From NCBI GenBank assembly GCA_021647405.1, contig JAKIUU010000037.1:1-22503 (forward strand): DNA of 22,503 nt. Direction: 5' to 3'. Source of the stretch: Flavobacteriaceae bacterium. GTDB lineage: Bacteria; Bacteroidota; Bacteroidia; Flavobacteriales; Flavobacteriaceae. Under the pieces are notes generated by a model, which made no database searches, was not told the origin of the DNA, and worked only from the letters and a program-made list of their open reading frames with translations. Shown here one piece after another: positions 16,049 to 22,503 of the stretch (its first letter is position 1; every line of letters starts with the position of its first letter). A program made the position numbers and the translations under genes.

Positions 16049-16938
16049 TATTTTTTGATCTTAATTGTTTTGCTCCTAATAAAGTCAATACTGCAATTTT
16101 CTCTGTCAATTGTCGCCGCTTTTGAAGTCAAAATACTTTTTAAAGCCCTGTGATAATCTTCAAAATTGTGCAGATTTTTATGCCCTCCGTTAATAACGGG
16201 ATACAAACGCGTCCGCTCTGCATTTATCCGCGACAGCCTAATACCCGATTTAAACGGAATTTGCTTGTCATTGGTGCCGTGTATAATGTGAATAGGACAT
16301 TTTACATATTTAATCCATTTGTATGAAGGCATCGAAAAACGCAAAAATAATTTAACCGGTAAAATGGGAAAATAACGCTTTATACTGCTACGCATACTGT
16401 AATAAGGGCAGGCCAAAATCAACATTCTTGGGCGGTTTATAGAGGCTAATTTTGTGGCTATTCCTGTACCTAATGAGCGGCCATAAACAATAATATATTT
16501 TTCGTTTACCACTTCTTTAAGTTTGTTGTAAACCAATTGGGCATCTTTTTTAAAAGACTCTGAACTGCGTTTGCCAGTACTTTTGCCAAAACCTCGGTAA
16601 TCCATCATAAAAACATCCCAACCTTGCGAGGTGAAATCTACCGCAAATTTACCCCAGCCTTTTATGCTTTTTGAATTGCCTTTTAGGTAAAAAACCAAAC
16701 CTTTAGATTCTTTAGACTTAAAATGTAAACCGTTTAATTTGGTGTCTTTATTTATCTCTAAATGATACTCTTCTACTTCCTGATTTTCGTATTGAAATTG
16801 AAAATCTTGTGGTAATTTTTCGGGACGAAATAGAAAAAATTCTTGAAAAATATATAGAATAAGACTCAATAAACCGATGAATCCCAAGCAGTAAAAAACG
16901 ATATCGAGTGCGTTTGTCAAATCTAAAATTTTAACCAA
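16048..16938 (-). CDS. Membrane-anchored alpha/beta hydrolase (BEM46/S33-like), copy 2
   Basis: This is a diverged tandem paralogue of the downstream hydrolase. One hydrophobic segment spans about residues 13-32; the motifs are DYRGFGKSTGKRS (113-125), GRSLG (Ser155), HGTNDKQIP (Asp224) and GGHKNLHNF (His253). The triad is intact, but the oxyanion-region HG of copy 1 is replaced by KG (YLKGN, 84-88). About 25 extra basic residues extend the C-terminus. The start is uncertain: the longest frame begins at TTG 16938 (296 aa), and a second TTG lies six codons later. It follows the MOSC gene after 37 nt. Substrate unknown. Confidence 0.78.
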   Translation of the reverse strand: MVKILDLTNALDIVFYCLGFIGLLSLILYIFQEFFLFRPEKLPQDFQFQYENQEVEEYHLEINKDTKLNGLHFKSKESKGLVFYLKGNSKSIKGWGKFAVDFTSQGWDVFMMDYRGFGKSTGKRSSESFKKDAQLVYNKLKEVVNEKYIIVYGRSLGTGIATKLASINRPRMLILACPYYSMRSSIKRYFPILPVKLFLRFSMPSYKWIKYVKCPIHIIHGTNDKQIPFKSGIRLSRINAERTRLYPVINGGHKNLHNFEDYHRALKSILTSKAATIDRENCSIDFIRSKTIKIKK

Positions 16939-16975
16939 ACTACTTAATTAAATTGACTTGGCAAAAAAGTGCGGT

Positions 16976-17527
16976 TTAAGCCTTAGATTTTTTACCCTCA
17001 TACACCGCTGCAATAGTAGGATTTTCTGGCTTGTGAATTATGCGCATAAAATCATCACCAGCCTTTACTTCGCCTATTTCTAAAACTTTAAAGTAAACAC
17101 CGCATTTTGTATCGGTCCAAAACTGTTTGACAACTTTTGCATCGCCAAACCGAATCCCTAATTTATAACAGGGTTCTCTGGGTTTGGTCACTTCAATTTT
17201 AGCTGTACCAACCTTAAAGACATCGCCAATATGAATGGCTGTTTCAATTAAATTGGATACGGTTAAATTTTCGCCAAACATACCAAAATTAAAATCTAAG
17301 TCCGGATACAATTCTTGCCAATGTTTATAATGATTTAAAGCATACGCATACACCGCTTTGTCAACACCGCCATGGTGCTTTCTATCTACAACTGTATCGC
17401 CAACAACGTCTTCTAAACCTAAAGTTATGGGATCTGGTACAGGTTTTTTAAAAATGCCTGTCGTTACTGTTTTGTGTTTCCATTTTAAAGTTTTAGGCGC
17501 CCCAATGTTTACAGAAATGATTTTCAT
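16976..17527 (-). CDS. MOSC domain protein (YiiM-like)
   Basis: The product is 183 aa, a single MOSC domain. Features are KHHGGVDKAVYAY (50-62), FGENLTV (84-90), IGDVFKVGTAKIEVTKPREPC with the conserved Cys120, and GVYFKVLEIGEV. MOSC domains are sulfur-carrier and molybdenum-cofactor-linked folds; YiiM-type proteins help reduce N-hydroxylated compounds such as 6-hydroxylaminopurine. No molybdenum genes are nearby. It starts 3 nt after the GH3-type gene and is in the same operon. The domain call is safe; the substrate is not known. Confidence 0.85.
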   Translation of the reverse strand: MKIISVNIGAPKTLKWKHKTVTTGIFKKPVPDPITLGLEDVVGDTVVDRKHHGGVDKAVYAYALNHYKHWQELYPDLDFNFGMFGENLTVSNLIETAIHIGDVFKVGTAKIEVTKPREPCYKLGIRFGDAKVVKQFWTDTKCGVYFKVLEIGEVKAGDDFMRIIHKPENPTIAAVYEGKKSKA

Positions 17528-17530
17528 AGT

Positions 17531-19021
17531 TTATGCAATTTCAAGTTTATCGGCTATTTTTCTGTCGTTAGACAAACGGGGTACTTTATTTTGCCCACCT
17601 AATTTACCTTGGGTCTTCATATAATTGTTAAAGCCATTTTTAGCGACTTTGGCAATCACCAACGGGCGTAAGACCTTGCCTTTAATCAAGTCGGAATAAT
17701 AGGTGTTTTGCACTTGCAAACAAGTGTCAATTTTTAGGGCAAATTCTTCTAAATTTTCTGGTTCTTTTCCGAATTCTATAAACCATTCGTGGTAGGGCAA
17801 ACCCGATTGGGGTGTAATTTGTGGCGCTACCGTAAATTCGTTTATACTGATGTCTTTACCTTTAACGGCTTCTTGTAAGGACTGCTCTACTTCTTTACCG
17901 ATAACATGTTCGCCAAAGGCAGAAATAAAGTGTTTTATACGGCCTGTTACAATAATTTTATAAGGCTTTAAAGAAGTAAACATCACAGTATCGCCAATAT
18001 TATAGGCCCATAATCCTGCATTACTTGACAAAATAAGCACATAATTGACATCTAATTTTACGCCGCCAATAGAGAGGCGTTCTGGATTATCGTCAAAAAA
18101 ATGAGTTGCCTCTACAAATTCATAAAAAATACCACTGTTTAATTGCAGTAATAACCCATTGTCTGATTGCAAATCTTGGTAGGCAAAAAAGCCTTCGGAG
18201 GCTGGATACAATTCTATACTGTCTACTTTTCTGCCTATTAAATCCTCCATTTTATTACGATAAGGCTCATAATTGACACCGCCGTAAACAAACAAATTAA
18301 AATTTGGAAAAATGTTGCCTACTTTTTTATCCGCTTTAGCGATAAGCTTTTCAAAATACATTTGAACCCATGAAGGAATACCGCTAATCAAACGCATATC
18401 TTCATGAAGCGTTTCTTTAACAATGGCGTTAACTTTGGTTTCCCAATCATCAATACAGTTGGTTTCCCAACTTGGCATGCGATTTTTCTGTAAATATTTG
18501 GGCACATAATGCGCCACAATACCCGATAATCGGCCTATTTTTATCCCATTTTTATTGTCAATAATGGGGCTTCCCTGCAAAAAAATCATTTTGCCATCTA
18601 CAAAATCTACTTTACCTGTTTCGGCAATATAAAGCAGCAATGCCTCTTTAGCCGATTTGATGTGGTAGGGCATAGATTCTGCGGTAATGGGAATGTATTT
18701 AACACCCGATGTTGTACCACTTGTCTTGGCAAAATAGGTGGGCTTTCCTGGCCATAAAATATTTTCTGTTCCTTTTACAACTTCATCAACATAGGGTTTA
18801 AGAGCCTCGTAATCTCTAATGGGAATTGCCTTTTTAAAATCTGAATAAGTCTGAATTTTATCAAACTGATGGTCTTTTCCGAATTGTGTTTTTTGGGCGG
18901 TTTTTATCAGATATTTAAAAACCTTTTCTTGGGATTTAATGGGATTGTCGGCCCATTTATACACCCTTTTAGCCACATGTTTGGCGTAAATTTTAGCTAA
19001 AGCTGATTTTACAGACATCAT
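17531..19021 (-). CDS. GH3-family acyl-acid amidosynthetase homologue
   Basis: The product is 496 aa and belongs to the GH3 group of adenylate-forming enzymes, which in plants join amino acids to auxin or jasmonate. Motif I is AKTSGTTSG (98-106), motif II YPASEGFF (272-279), with GD at 343-344 and a hinge plus motif III region TGRIKHFISAFGEHV (359-373). The ATP-using core is intact, so it probably activates a carboxylic acid and may form an amide. Bacterial GH3 homologues are widespread in Bacteroidota, with unknown substrates. Two start codons are adjacent (19021, 19018); the ATG overlaps the stop of the M23 peptidase gene, implying coupling. MOSC follows after 3 nt. Confidence 0.85.
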   Translation of the reverse strand: MMSVKSALAKIYAKHVAKRVYKWADNPIKSQEKVFKYLIKTAQKTQFGKDHQFDKIQTYSDFKKAIPIRDYEALKPYVDEVVKGTENILWPGKPTYFAKTSGTTSGVKYIPITAESMPYHIKSAKEALLLYIAETGKVDFVDGKMIFLQGSPIIDNKNGIKIGRLSGIVAHYVPKYLQKNRMPSWETNCIDDWETKVNAIVKETLHEDMRLISGIPSWVQMYFEKLIAKADKKVGNIFPNFNLFVYGGVNYEPYRNKMEDLIGRKVDSIELYPASEGFFAYQDLQSDNGLLLQLNSGIFYEFVEATHFFDDNPERLSIGGVKLDVNYVLILSSNAGLWAYNIGDTVMFTSLKPYKIIVTGRIKHFISAFGEHVIGKEVEQSLQEAVKGKDISINEFTVAPQITPQSGLPYHEWFIEFGKEPENLEEFALKIDTCLQVQNTYYSDLIKGKVLRPLVIAKVAKNGFNNYMKTQGKLGGQNKVPRLSNDRKIADKLEIA

Positions 19022-19893
19022 TCAAAATCTATAAATTGTGAGGGGTCAATAGGATAACCATCGTTCCAGAGCTCAAAGTGCAAATGAGGCCCCGTGGTAA
19101 ATTCGCCCGTACTGCCAACCGTAGCAATTACCTCTCCTGAGGTTACCAAATCGCCCTGTTTTTTTAAAATAGTGGCATTGTGTTTATAAACAGATAAAAA
19201 TCCGTTTGTGTGCTCAATAATAATCACATAGCCTGTTTCTACGGTCCACTCTGCAAAAATAATAGTGCCATCGGCAGCCGATTTTACAGGGGTCCCTGTT
19301 TTAACAGCTATATCTATAGCGTAGTGCTTTTCCTTTATATTAAAGTCCTGTGTAATGCTTCCTAAAACAGGGGCGAAAAATACCACTTTTGTGTTTTTTG
19401 TGGCTTTGTTAAAAAGCGTATAGCGGTCTTTGAGCTCTACTTGTTCTCTAAAAACCGAATCAATAACCGAAGGATTGAGTTCCTTTTCATCTATTGTTTG
19501 GGGCTTATTATTTAAAATGGTATCCCTATTAAAATCTGGAAAAGTATCTATTTTACCTATCAGCACTTTTCTTATAGTTTCTAAATAGGCATTGTTTATG
19601 TTTAAGGCACGTGTAAGCGAATCAGATTTATAAACCAAGTGTGTGGCTTTCTGTTTTAAAGCTGTTGATGAATAGCCTGGAATATATTCTTTTAACGGGC
19701 TATAGGCAATTATAATTGAGGTTATGCTTATCAAAAAAATAGAAAACACACCGCCAAAAATCAATACGTTTAGCCGGTTGATTTTAAACGACAAGCGCTC
19801 TTCAAACGAATCTTCATTTAATATAACCAACCTGTACTTTCGGGTGAGCTTTTTTTTGATTGTTTTTTTTTGTTTCGCTTTCTTTTTACTCAT
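19018..19893 (-). CDS. Membrane-anchored M23 family metallopeptidase
   Basis: ATG 19893 is preferred; the longer frame would use TTG 19902, which lies inside a -7 promoter motif. The 291-aa product has a very basic cytoplasmic N-terminus (KKKAKQKKTIKKKLTRKYR), one transmembrane segment at about 42-64, a periplasmic linker with helical character, and a C-terminal LytM domain. Zinc ligands are visible: H190 and D194 in HYAID, and H272 in PHLHFE; H238 and H270 are the other conserved histidines. It should be an active peptidoglycan endopeptidase or an EnvC-type regulator. The ligands favour enzyme activity. It overlaps the GH3 gene by 4 nt. Confidence 0.87.
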   Translation of the reverse strand: MSKKKAKQKKTIKKKLTRKYRLVILNEDSFEERLSFKINRLNVLIFGGVFSIFLISITSIIIAYSPLKEYIPGYSSTALKQKATHLVYKSDSLTRALNINNAYLETIRKVLIGKIDTFPDFNRDTILNNKPQTIDEKELNPSVIDSVFREQVELKDRYTLFNKATKNTKVVFFAPVLGSITQDFNIKEKHYAIDIAVKTGTPVKSAADGTIIFAEWTVETGYVIIIEHTNGFLSVYKHNATILKKQGDLVTSGEVIATVGSTGEFTTGPHLHFELWNDGYPIDPSQFIDFE

Positions 19894-19899
19894 AAGCAC

Positions 19900-19907
19900 C
19901 AAAGATA
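19900..19907 (-). promoter_or_regulatory. Internal promoter -7 element before the M23 gene
   Basis: The minus strand reads TATCTTTG, a perfect TAnnTTTG, ending only 6 nt before ATG 19893. It lies in the 48-nt gap after nadD. If used, the transcript would be nearly leaderless. Confidence 0.45.
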
Positions 19908-19941
19908 CAATGTATTTTTATGTTGTAATTATTAGCTTTTT

Positions 19942-20520
19942 TTATTTATAAAAATTCATTTCGTCTATATATTGCCATACTTTACAAGGCAACAAAGGTT
20001 TTACTTCTTTATTTTGATTGATGCCTTTGCGGATTTGTGTAGCCGAAATTTCAATAACCGGTGCCATTACATGATGCACATGTGAGTGGTTTTTAAACTT
20101 CTCTTTTTTTAGTGTTTCTGTCAATCTCGGATAGACATAAAGATGGTGGTTCTCCAATATAAATTCATAATTTTTCCATTTATGAAAGGTGTTTAAATTA
20201 TCGCCTCCCATAATTAAACTAAAATTATGTTGTGGAAATTTTTCGGATAAATAAGCCAATGTATTAACTGTATAAGATGGTTTTGTCAATTCAAATTCAA
20301 TTTTTGATGGCTTTAATTTCGAAAAATCTTCGGTTGCAATTTGTACCAATTGATAGCGGTGGTAATCGGCCAATAAAGTGGATTTTTGTTTAAACGGATT
20401 TTGCGGACTTACTACCAACCAAACCTGTTCTAAGTCGGTGTATTCTGCCATGTGATTGGCAATGATTAAATGCCCCACATGAATGGGATTAAAAGTGCCA
20501 AAATAGAGTCCGATATTCAT
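19942..20520 (-). CDS. nadD: Nicotinate-nucleotide adenylyltransferase (NadD)
   Basis: It adenylates nicotinate mononucleotide to deamido-NAD with ATP, an essential cytoplasmic step in NAD synthesis. The product is 192 aa, the normal length. Family motifs are FGTFNPIHVGH (7-17, the HxGH nucleotidyltransferase site), SPQNPFKQ (38-45), PSYTVNTLAYL (81-91), IMGGDN (103-108) and ISATQIR (158-164). The start is one base after the gmk stop, so it belongs to the yicC-gmk-nadD unit, a familiar order in Flavobacteriia. Confidence 0.96.
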   Translation of the reverse strand: MNIGLYFGTFNPIHVGHLIIANHMAEYTDLEQVWLVVSPQNPFKQKSTLLADYHRYQLVQIATEDFSKLKPSKIEFELTKPSYTVNTLAYLSEKFPQHNFSLIMGGDNLNTFHKWKNYEFILENHHLYVYPRLTETLKKEKFKNHSHVHHVMAPVIEISATQIRKGINQNKEVKPLLPCKVWQYIDEMNFYK

Positions 20521-20521
20521 T

Positions 20522-21103
20522 TTATTTGGTTTGCTTTTCGGTAAAATCTTTAACTAATTTATAGGCTTCATTTTGGGCTTTTTCTAAAACATCATTCACT
20601 AAAATAACATCAAAATCATTGGCAAATTTGAGTTCTTTTTCGGCTTTAGCCACGCGCTCTTTAATTTTGACTTCGGTTTCTGTATTGCGATTGCGCAGAC
20701 GCTGTTCCATTATTGCAACAGAAGGTGGTTGTACAAAAATAGCCAATGTGTTTTCAGAAAATTGTTTTTTAATATTGAGACCTCCTACCACATCTATATC
20801 AAAAATAACATTTTTACCCAATGCCCAAATACGTGCGACTTCAGATTTTAAAGTGCCGTAAAAATTATCTGTGTAAACCTCTTCATATTCTACAAAATCG
20901 CCTTGTTTTATATGCTTTTTAAAGGCTTCGGTAGATATAAAATGGTAGTCTTTTCCTTCAATTTCTTTACCGCGAATAGGACGTGACGTCGCCGAAATAG
21001 AAAAGCCTAATTTGAGTTCTCTTTGTTCTAAAAGATATTTTACAATAGTTGTTTTACCCGAACCAGAGGGTGCTGAAAAAACGATGAGTTTCCCTTGTTT
21101 CAT
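20522..21103 (-). CDS. gmk: Guanylate kinase
   Basis: It phosphorylates GMP (or dGMP) to GDP with ATP, in the cytoplasm. The product is 193 aa, close to the usual length. The P-loop is APSGSGKTT (11-19); the GMP-binding region includes SATSRPIRGKE (37-47), EYEEVY (72-77) and FYGT (81-84); the lid and adenine-binding arginines lie in QRLRNRNTETEVKIKERV (134-151). It starts 10 nt after yicC and ends one base before nadD, so it is co-transcribed. Linkage of yicC with gmk is common across bacteria. Confidence 0.97.
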   Translation of the reverse strand: MKQGKLIVFSAPSGSGKTTIVKYLLEQRELKLGFSISATSRPIRGKEIEGKDYHFISTEAFKKHIKQGDFVEYEEVYTDNFYGTLKSEVARIWALGKNVIFDIDVVGGLNIKKQFSENTLAIFVQPPSVAIMEQRLRNRNTETEVKIKERVAKAEKELKFANDFDVILVNDVLEKAQNEAYKLVKDFTEKQTK

Positions 21104-21113
21104 AATTATTCGG

Positions 21114-21971
21114 CTATAAAACGTTTAAAAGTTGTTCTTTAATCTTTTCAAGTTCATCTTTCATTTTAACAACTATTTTTTGAAGCGTAGCATCATTGGC
21201 TTTTGAGCCCATGGTATTAATTTCACGACCCAATTCTTGTGAAATAAAACCCAGTTTTTTACCCTGAGAACTTTTCTCGTTAAGAACTTCTATAAAATAA
21301 TTAAGGTGATTTTCAAGACGTACTTTTTCTTCGTTTATATCAAATTTTTCGATGTAATAAATCAGCTCCTGCTCAAAACGGTTTTCATCAATAGTCTGGT
21401 TTAAATCTTCTAAGGCTTTTTTTAATTTTTCTTTTTTAGCTGTAATTCTATCGCCATCAATGGCAATAGCATCTGCTAAAAGTGATTTTATCGTGGTGGT
21501 ATTTTGAAGTATATCCTTGGCTAAGGAAGTGCCTTCGTCAAGTCTGTAATTGTTGAATTTTATAAGGGTTTCTTCAAGCCCATCTGCAATGTTTTGCCAT
21601 TCGGTTTCATCTAAATCTTCACGTTCAACTTTTAAAGCGTCGGGCAGTTTGATGGCCATTTTTAAATAATCCATTTCATCGCCTTTTACAAAATCTTTTA
21701 ATTGAGTTATGTACTGATTAACAACCTCTTTGTTAATGCTATTTGTTATGGTATCGGCTGTTTGTTCAACATAAATTGAACAGTCAACTTTACCGCGTAT
21801 AACTGCTTTGGCAATGGTCTTTCTGATGTTTAATTCTTTCTCTCTATAAAGCGCCGGAATTCTGATATTTAAATCGAGGTTTTTAGAATTTAAAGATTTT
21901 ATTTCGATGCTAATTTTTTTGGTAGGTAATAGCAGTTCGGTTTTACCATAACCAGTCATTGATTGTATCAT
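21114..21971 (-). CDS. yicC: YicC family endoribonuclease
   Basis: The product is 285 aa, the usual length for YicC. It starts with the family signature MIQSMTGYGK, followed by EIKSLNSKNLDLNIRIP (23-39) in the N-terminal domain. The C-terminal DUF1732-type domain includes EQELIYYIEKFDINEEKVRLENHL, ending LGFISQELGREINTMGSKAND, with the conserved E-G/R and N-S-K residues. YicC proteins are reported to be RNA endonucleases linked to small-RNA turnover in Escherichia coli; the role in Bacteroidota is untested to my knowledge. It heads the yicC-gmk-nadD operon and has its own promoter. Confidence 0.92.
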   Translation of the reverse strand: MIQSMTGYGKTELLLPTKKISIEIKSLNSKNLDLNIRIPALYREKELNIRKTIAKAVIRGKVDCSIYVEQTADTITNSINKEVVNQYITQLKDFVKGDEMDYLKMAIKLPDALKVEREDLDETEWQNIADGLEETLIKFNNYRLDEGTSLAKDILQNTTTIKSLLADAIAIDGDRITAKKEKLKKALEDLNQTIDENRFEQELIYYIEKFDINEEKVRLENHLNYFIEVLNEKSSQGKKLGFISQELGREINTMGSKANDATLQKIVVKMKDELEKIKEQLLNVL

Positions 21972-21991
21972 CTGTCTTATTTAAAGCTTCG

Positions 21992-21999
21992 CAAAGTTA
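21992..21999 (-). promoter_or_regulatory. Promoter -7 element of yicC-gmk-nadD
   Basis: The minus strand reads TAACTTTG, a perfect TAnnTTTG, 20 nt before ATG 21971. No TTG at the right upstream distance was found. Confidence 0.6.
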
Positions 22000-22020
22000 C
22001 GGAAAATATAAAGTTTGTTT

Positions 22021-22060
22021 TAATTCTGAATTCAAAATTAAAAATTCAGAATTATTTTTT
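22021..22060 (+). terminator. AT-rich hairpin with T-tract, possible terminator
   Basis: A 12-bp perfect inverted repeat (22021-22032 and 22043-22054, core AATTCTGAATT/AATTCAGAATT) with a 10-nt loop is followed by TTTTTT on the plus strand. No plus-strand gene precedes it. On the minus strand it covers the stop codon of the EamA remnant but has no T-tail, so its role there is doubtful. Confidence 0.45.
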
Positions 22061-22132
22061 CTTACTCACCAAATAAACACCCGAAAAAATCAGCGCGCTG
22101 GCTACTATTTTATGAATATTAAGCGTGTCACT
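22052..22132 (-). pseudogene. C-terminal remnant of an EamA/DMT-type transporter
   Basis: Minus-strand codons ending at TAA 22052-22054 read IHKIVASALIFSGVYLVSKKK, which closely resembles the last transmembrane helix and basic tail of EamA-family (drug/metabolite) transporters. An in-frame TAA at 22133-22135 cuts the frame after about 26 codons, and nothing EamA-like is seen upstream in any frame. The rest of the gene seems to have been lost, with mobile-element debris next to it. It would have been transcribed toward yicC. The match rests on one helix, so other membrane proteins remain possible. Confidence 0.5.
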
Positions 22133-22135
22133 TTA

Positions 22136-22257
22136 TTAACAAAAAATTTCTTTACTGCAAGGTTAGTGCATTGAGTGCTTATATCTTAGCCCTATCAAAG
22201 CAAAATACTAGACGTAGTATTGGGTTAGACGTAACTGAAGTTTTGATTCCGTTATTG
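22136..22257. other. Non-coding spacer with two small hairpins
   Basis: No gene is seen. TAGACGTA occurs twice in direct orientation (22209-22216 and 22226-22233). Each copy lies in a small hairpin with loop GACG: arms AATACTA/TAGTATT (22204-22221) and GTTA/TAAC (22224-22235). The rest has no recognisable content. Confidence 0.5.
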
Positions 22258-22322
22258 TGTAGCGTCCTGATTTTGGTTGACTTTTTTATCATTATTTAGT
22301 CAACCTATTTCAGGACTATACA
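22258..22322. repeat. 65-nt palindromic element resembling two facing IS ends
   Basis: Arms 22258-22282 and 22298-22322 are inverted repeats matching at 20 of 25 positions, both beginning TGTA (read inward) and containing GTCCTGA and GGTTGACT. The centre is a 15-nt AT-rich loop. The arm sequence looks like IS terminal repeats. It may be a MITE-like element or a collapsed IS. No clear target-site duplication flanks it. Confidence 0.55.
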
Positions 22323-22326
22323 ATGC

Positions 22327-22503
22327 TCAAAATGAGCCATTCCATCCCGCATATCTGCGGGACATATAGGGTCTAACCCAAGCTTCAACTAATCGCTCAT
22401 CTGATAAATTATAAATCCGTTTGAGCAACAAGCTCCCGACCATCAACCTTATTGGCATCGCCGGTTGCCCTGTGTTTGAATAATATTGCGAAAAATTATC
22501 CTC
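22327..22503 (-). pseudogene. IS5-like transposase fragment, frame-broken, running off the right edge
   Basis: The minus-strand frame enters at the window edge and reads 58 residues to TGA 22327-22329. QPAMPIRLMVGSLLLKRIYN and LSDERLVEAWVRPYM match the DUF772-type N-terminal domain of IS5-family DDE transposases (pattern P-x-R-L-M-V-G-L-L-L-L-K, SDE-x-VVE-x-W). Normally NPYxQYF-G would follow; here a 7-bp palindrome (22345-22362) appears and the frame is lost. A family-like MAHFEH tail resumes in another frame and runs into the 65-nt palindrome. The DDE catalytic domain is missing, so it is a dead remnant. The N-terminus lies beyond the window. Confidence 0.65.
22345..22362. repeat. 18-nt perfect hairpin inside the transposase remnant
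   Basis: TCCCGCA (22345-22351) and TGCGGGA (22356-22362) are perfect inverted arms with loop TATC. This GC-rich hairpin is at the point where the transposase reading frame breaks. Confidence 0.6.

Noticed and set aside
22224..22377. GTTAGAC (22224-22230) and GTCTAAC (22371-22377) match the integron attC core consensus GTTRRRY / RYYYAAC.
   Set aside because: The two cores are in the wrong relative order for an attC site, the structure between them is the IS-like palindrome, and no integrase or cassette gene is seen.

Overview
The window looks like the chromosome of a member of the Bacteroidota, most likely family Flavobacteriaceae. The DNA is AT-rich. Many genes are preceded by the Bacteroidota -7 promoter motif TAnnTTTG. 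The first gene ends in a type IX secretion (T9SS) sorting domain. Several products carry lipoprotein or Sec signals typical of the Flavobacteriia envelope, and several genes can only start at TTG. No rRNA, tRNA or CRISPR array was seen.

Layout. (1) 1-438: 3' end of a T9SS substrate, then a 54-codon secreted mini-protein gene whose stop overlaps a 20-codon second ORF, closed by a strong terminator. (2) 535-2372: a TPR/coiled-coil exported protein of unknown role, convergent with a small exported DUF4468-like protein. (3) 2518-5238: pabB-pabC (p-aminobenzoate/folate branch) followed by a GT4-like glycosyltransferase. (4) 5222-6810, minus strand: an FtsE-type ABC ATPase coupled to a GT2 glycosyltransferase, whose 3' end overlaps that of the GT4 gene. 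(5) 7008-8249: a TlpA-like thioredoxin-fold lipoprotein. (6) 8386-13126: a very large TPR protein coupled to an outer-membrane beta-barrel protein, the best candidate here for an uncharacterised envelope system. (7) 13158-15120: ApbE flavinyltransferase (minus) divergent from an OmpA-type lipoprotein, ending in a strong bidirectional terminator and a short dispersed palindromic repeat. (8) 15248-21971, all minus: yicC, gmk and nadD, then a membrane-anchored M23 peptidase, a bacterial GH3-family acyl-amidosynthetase, a MOSC protein and two tandem alpha/beta hydrolases, packed with overlaps or short gaps. (9) 22020-22503: a decayed mobile-element junction holding a C-terminal EamA-transporter remnant, a 65-nt palindrome resembling two facing IS ends, and a broken IS5-like transposase fragment running off the right edge.

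Most of the window is core genome: folate precursor, NAD and guanine nucleotide synthesis, RNA turnover, and envelope building and maintenance. The parts that deserve another look are the mini-ORF pair at the left edge, the TPR/barrel pair, the GH3-containing operon and the layered palindromes at the right edge. All function calls come from reading motifs by eye; no database search was possible.
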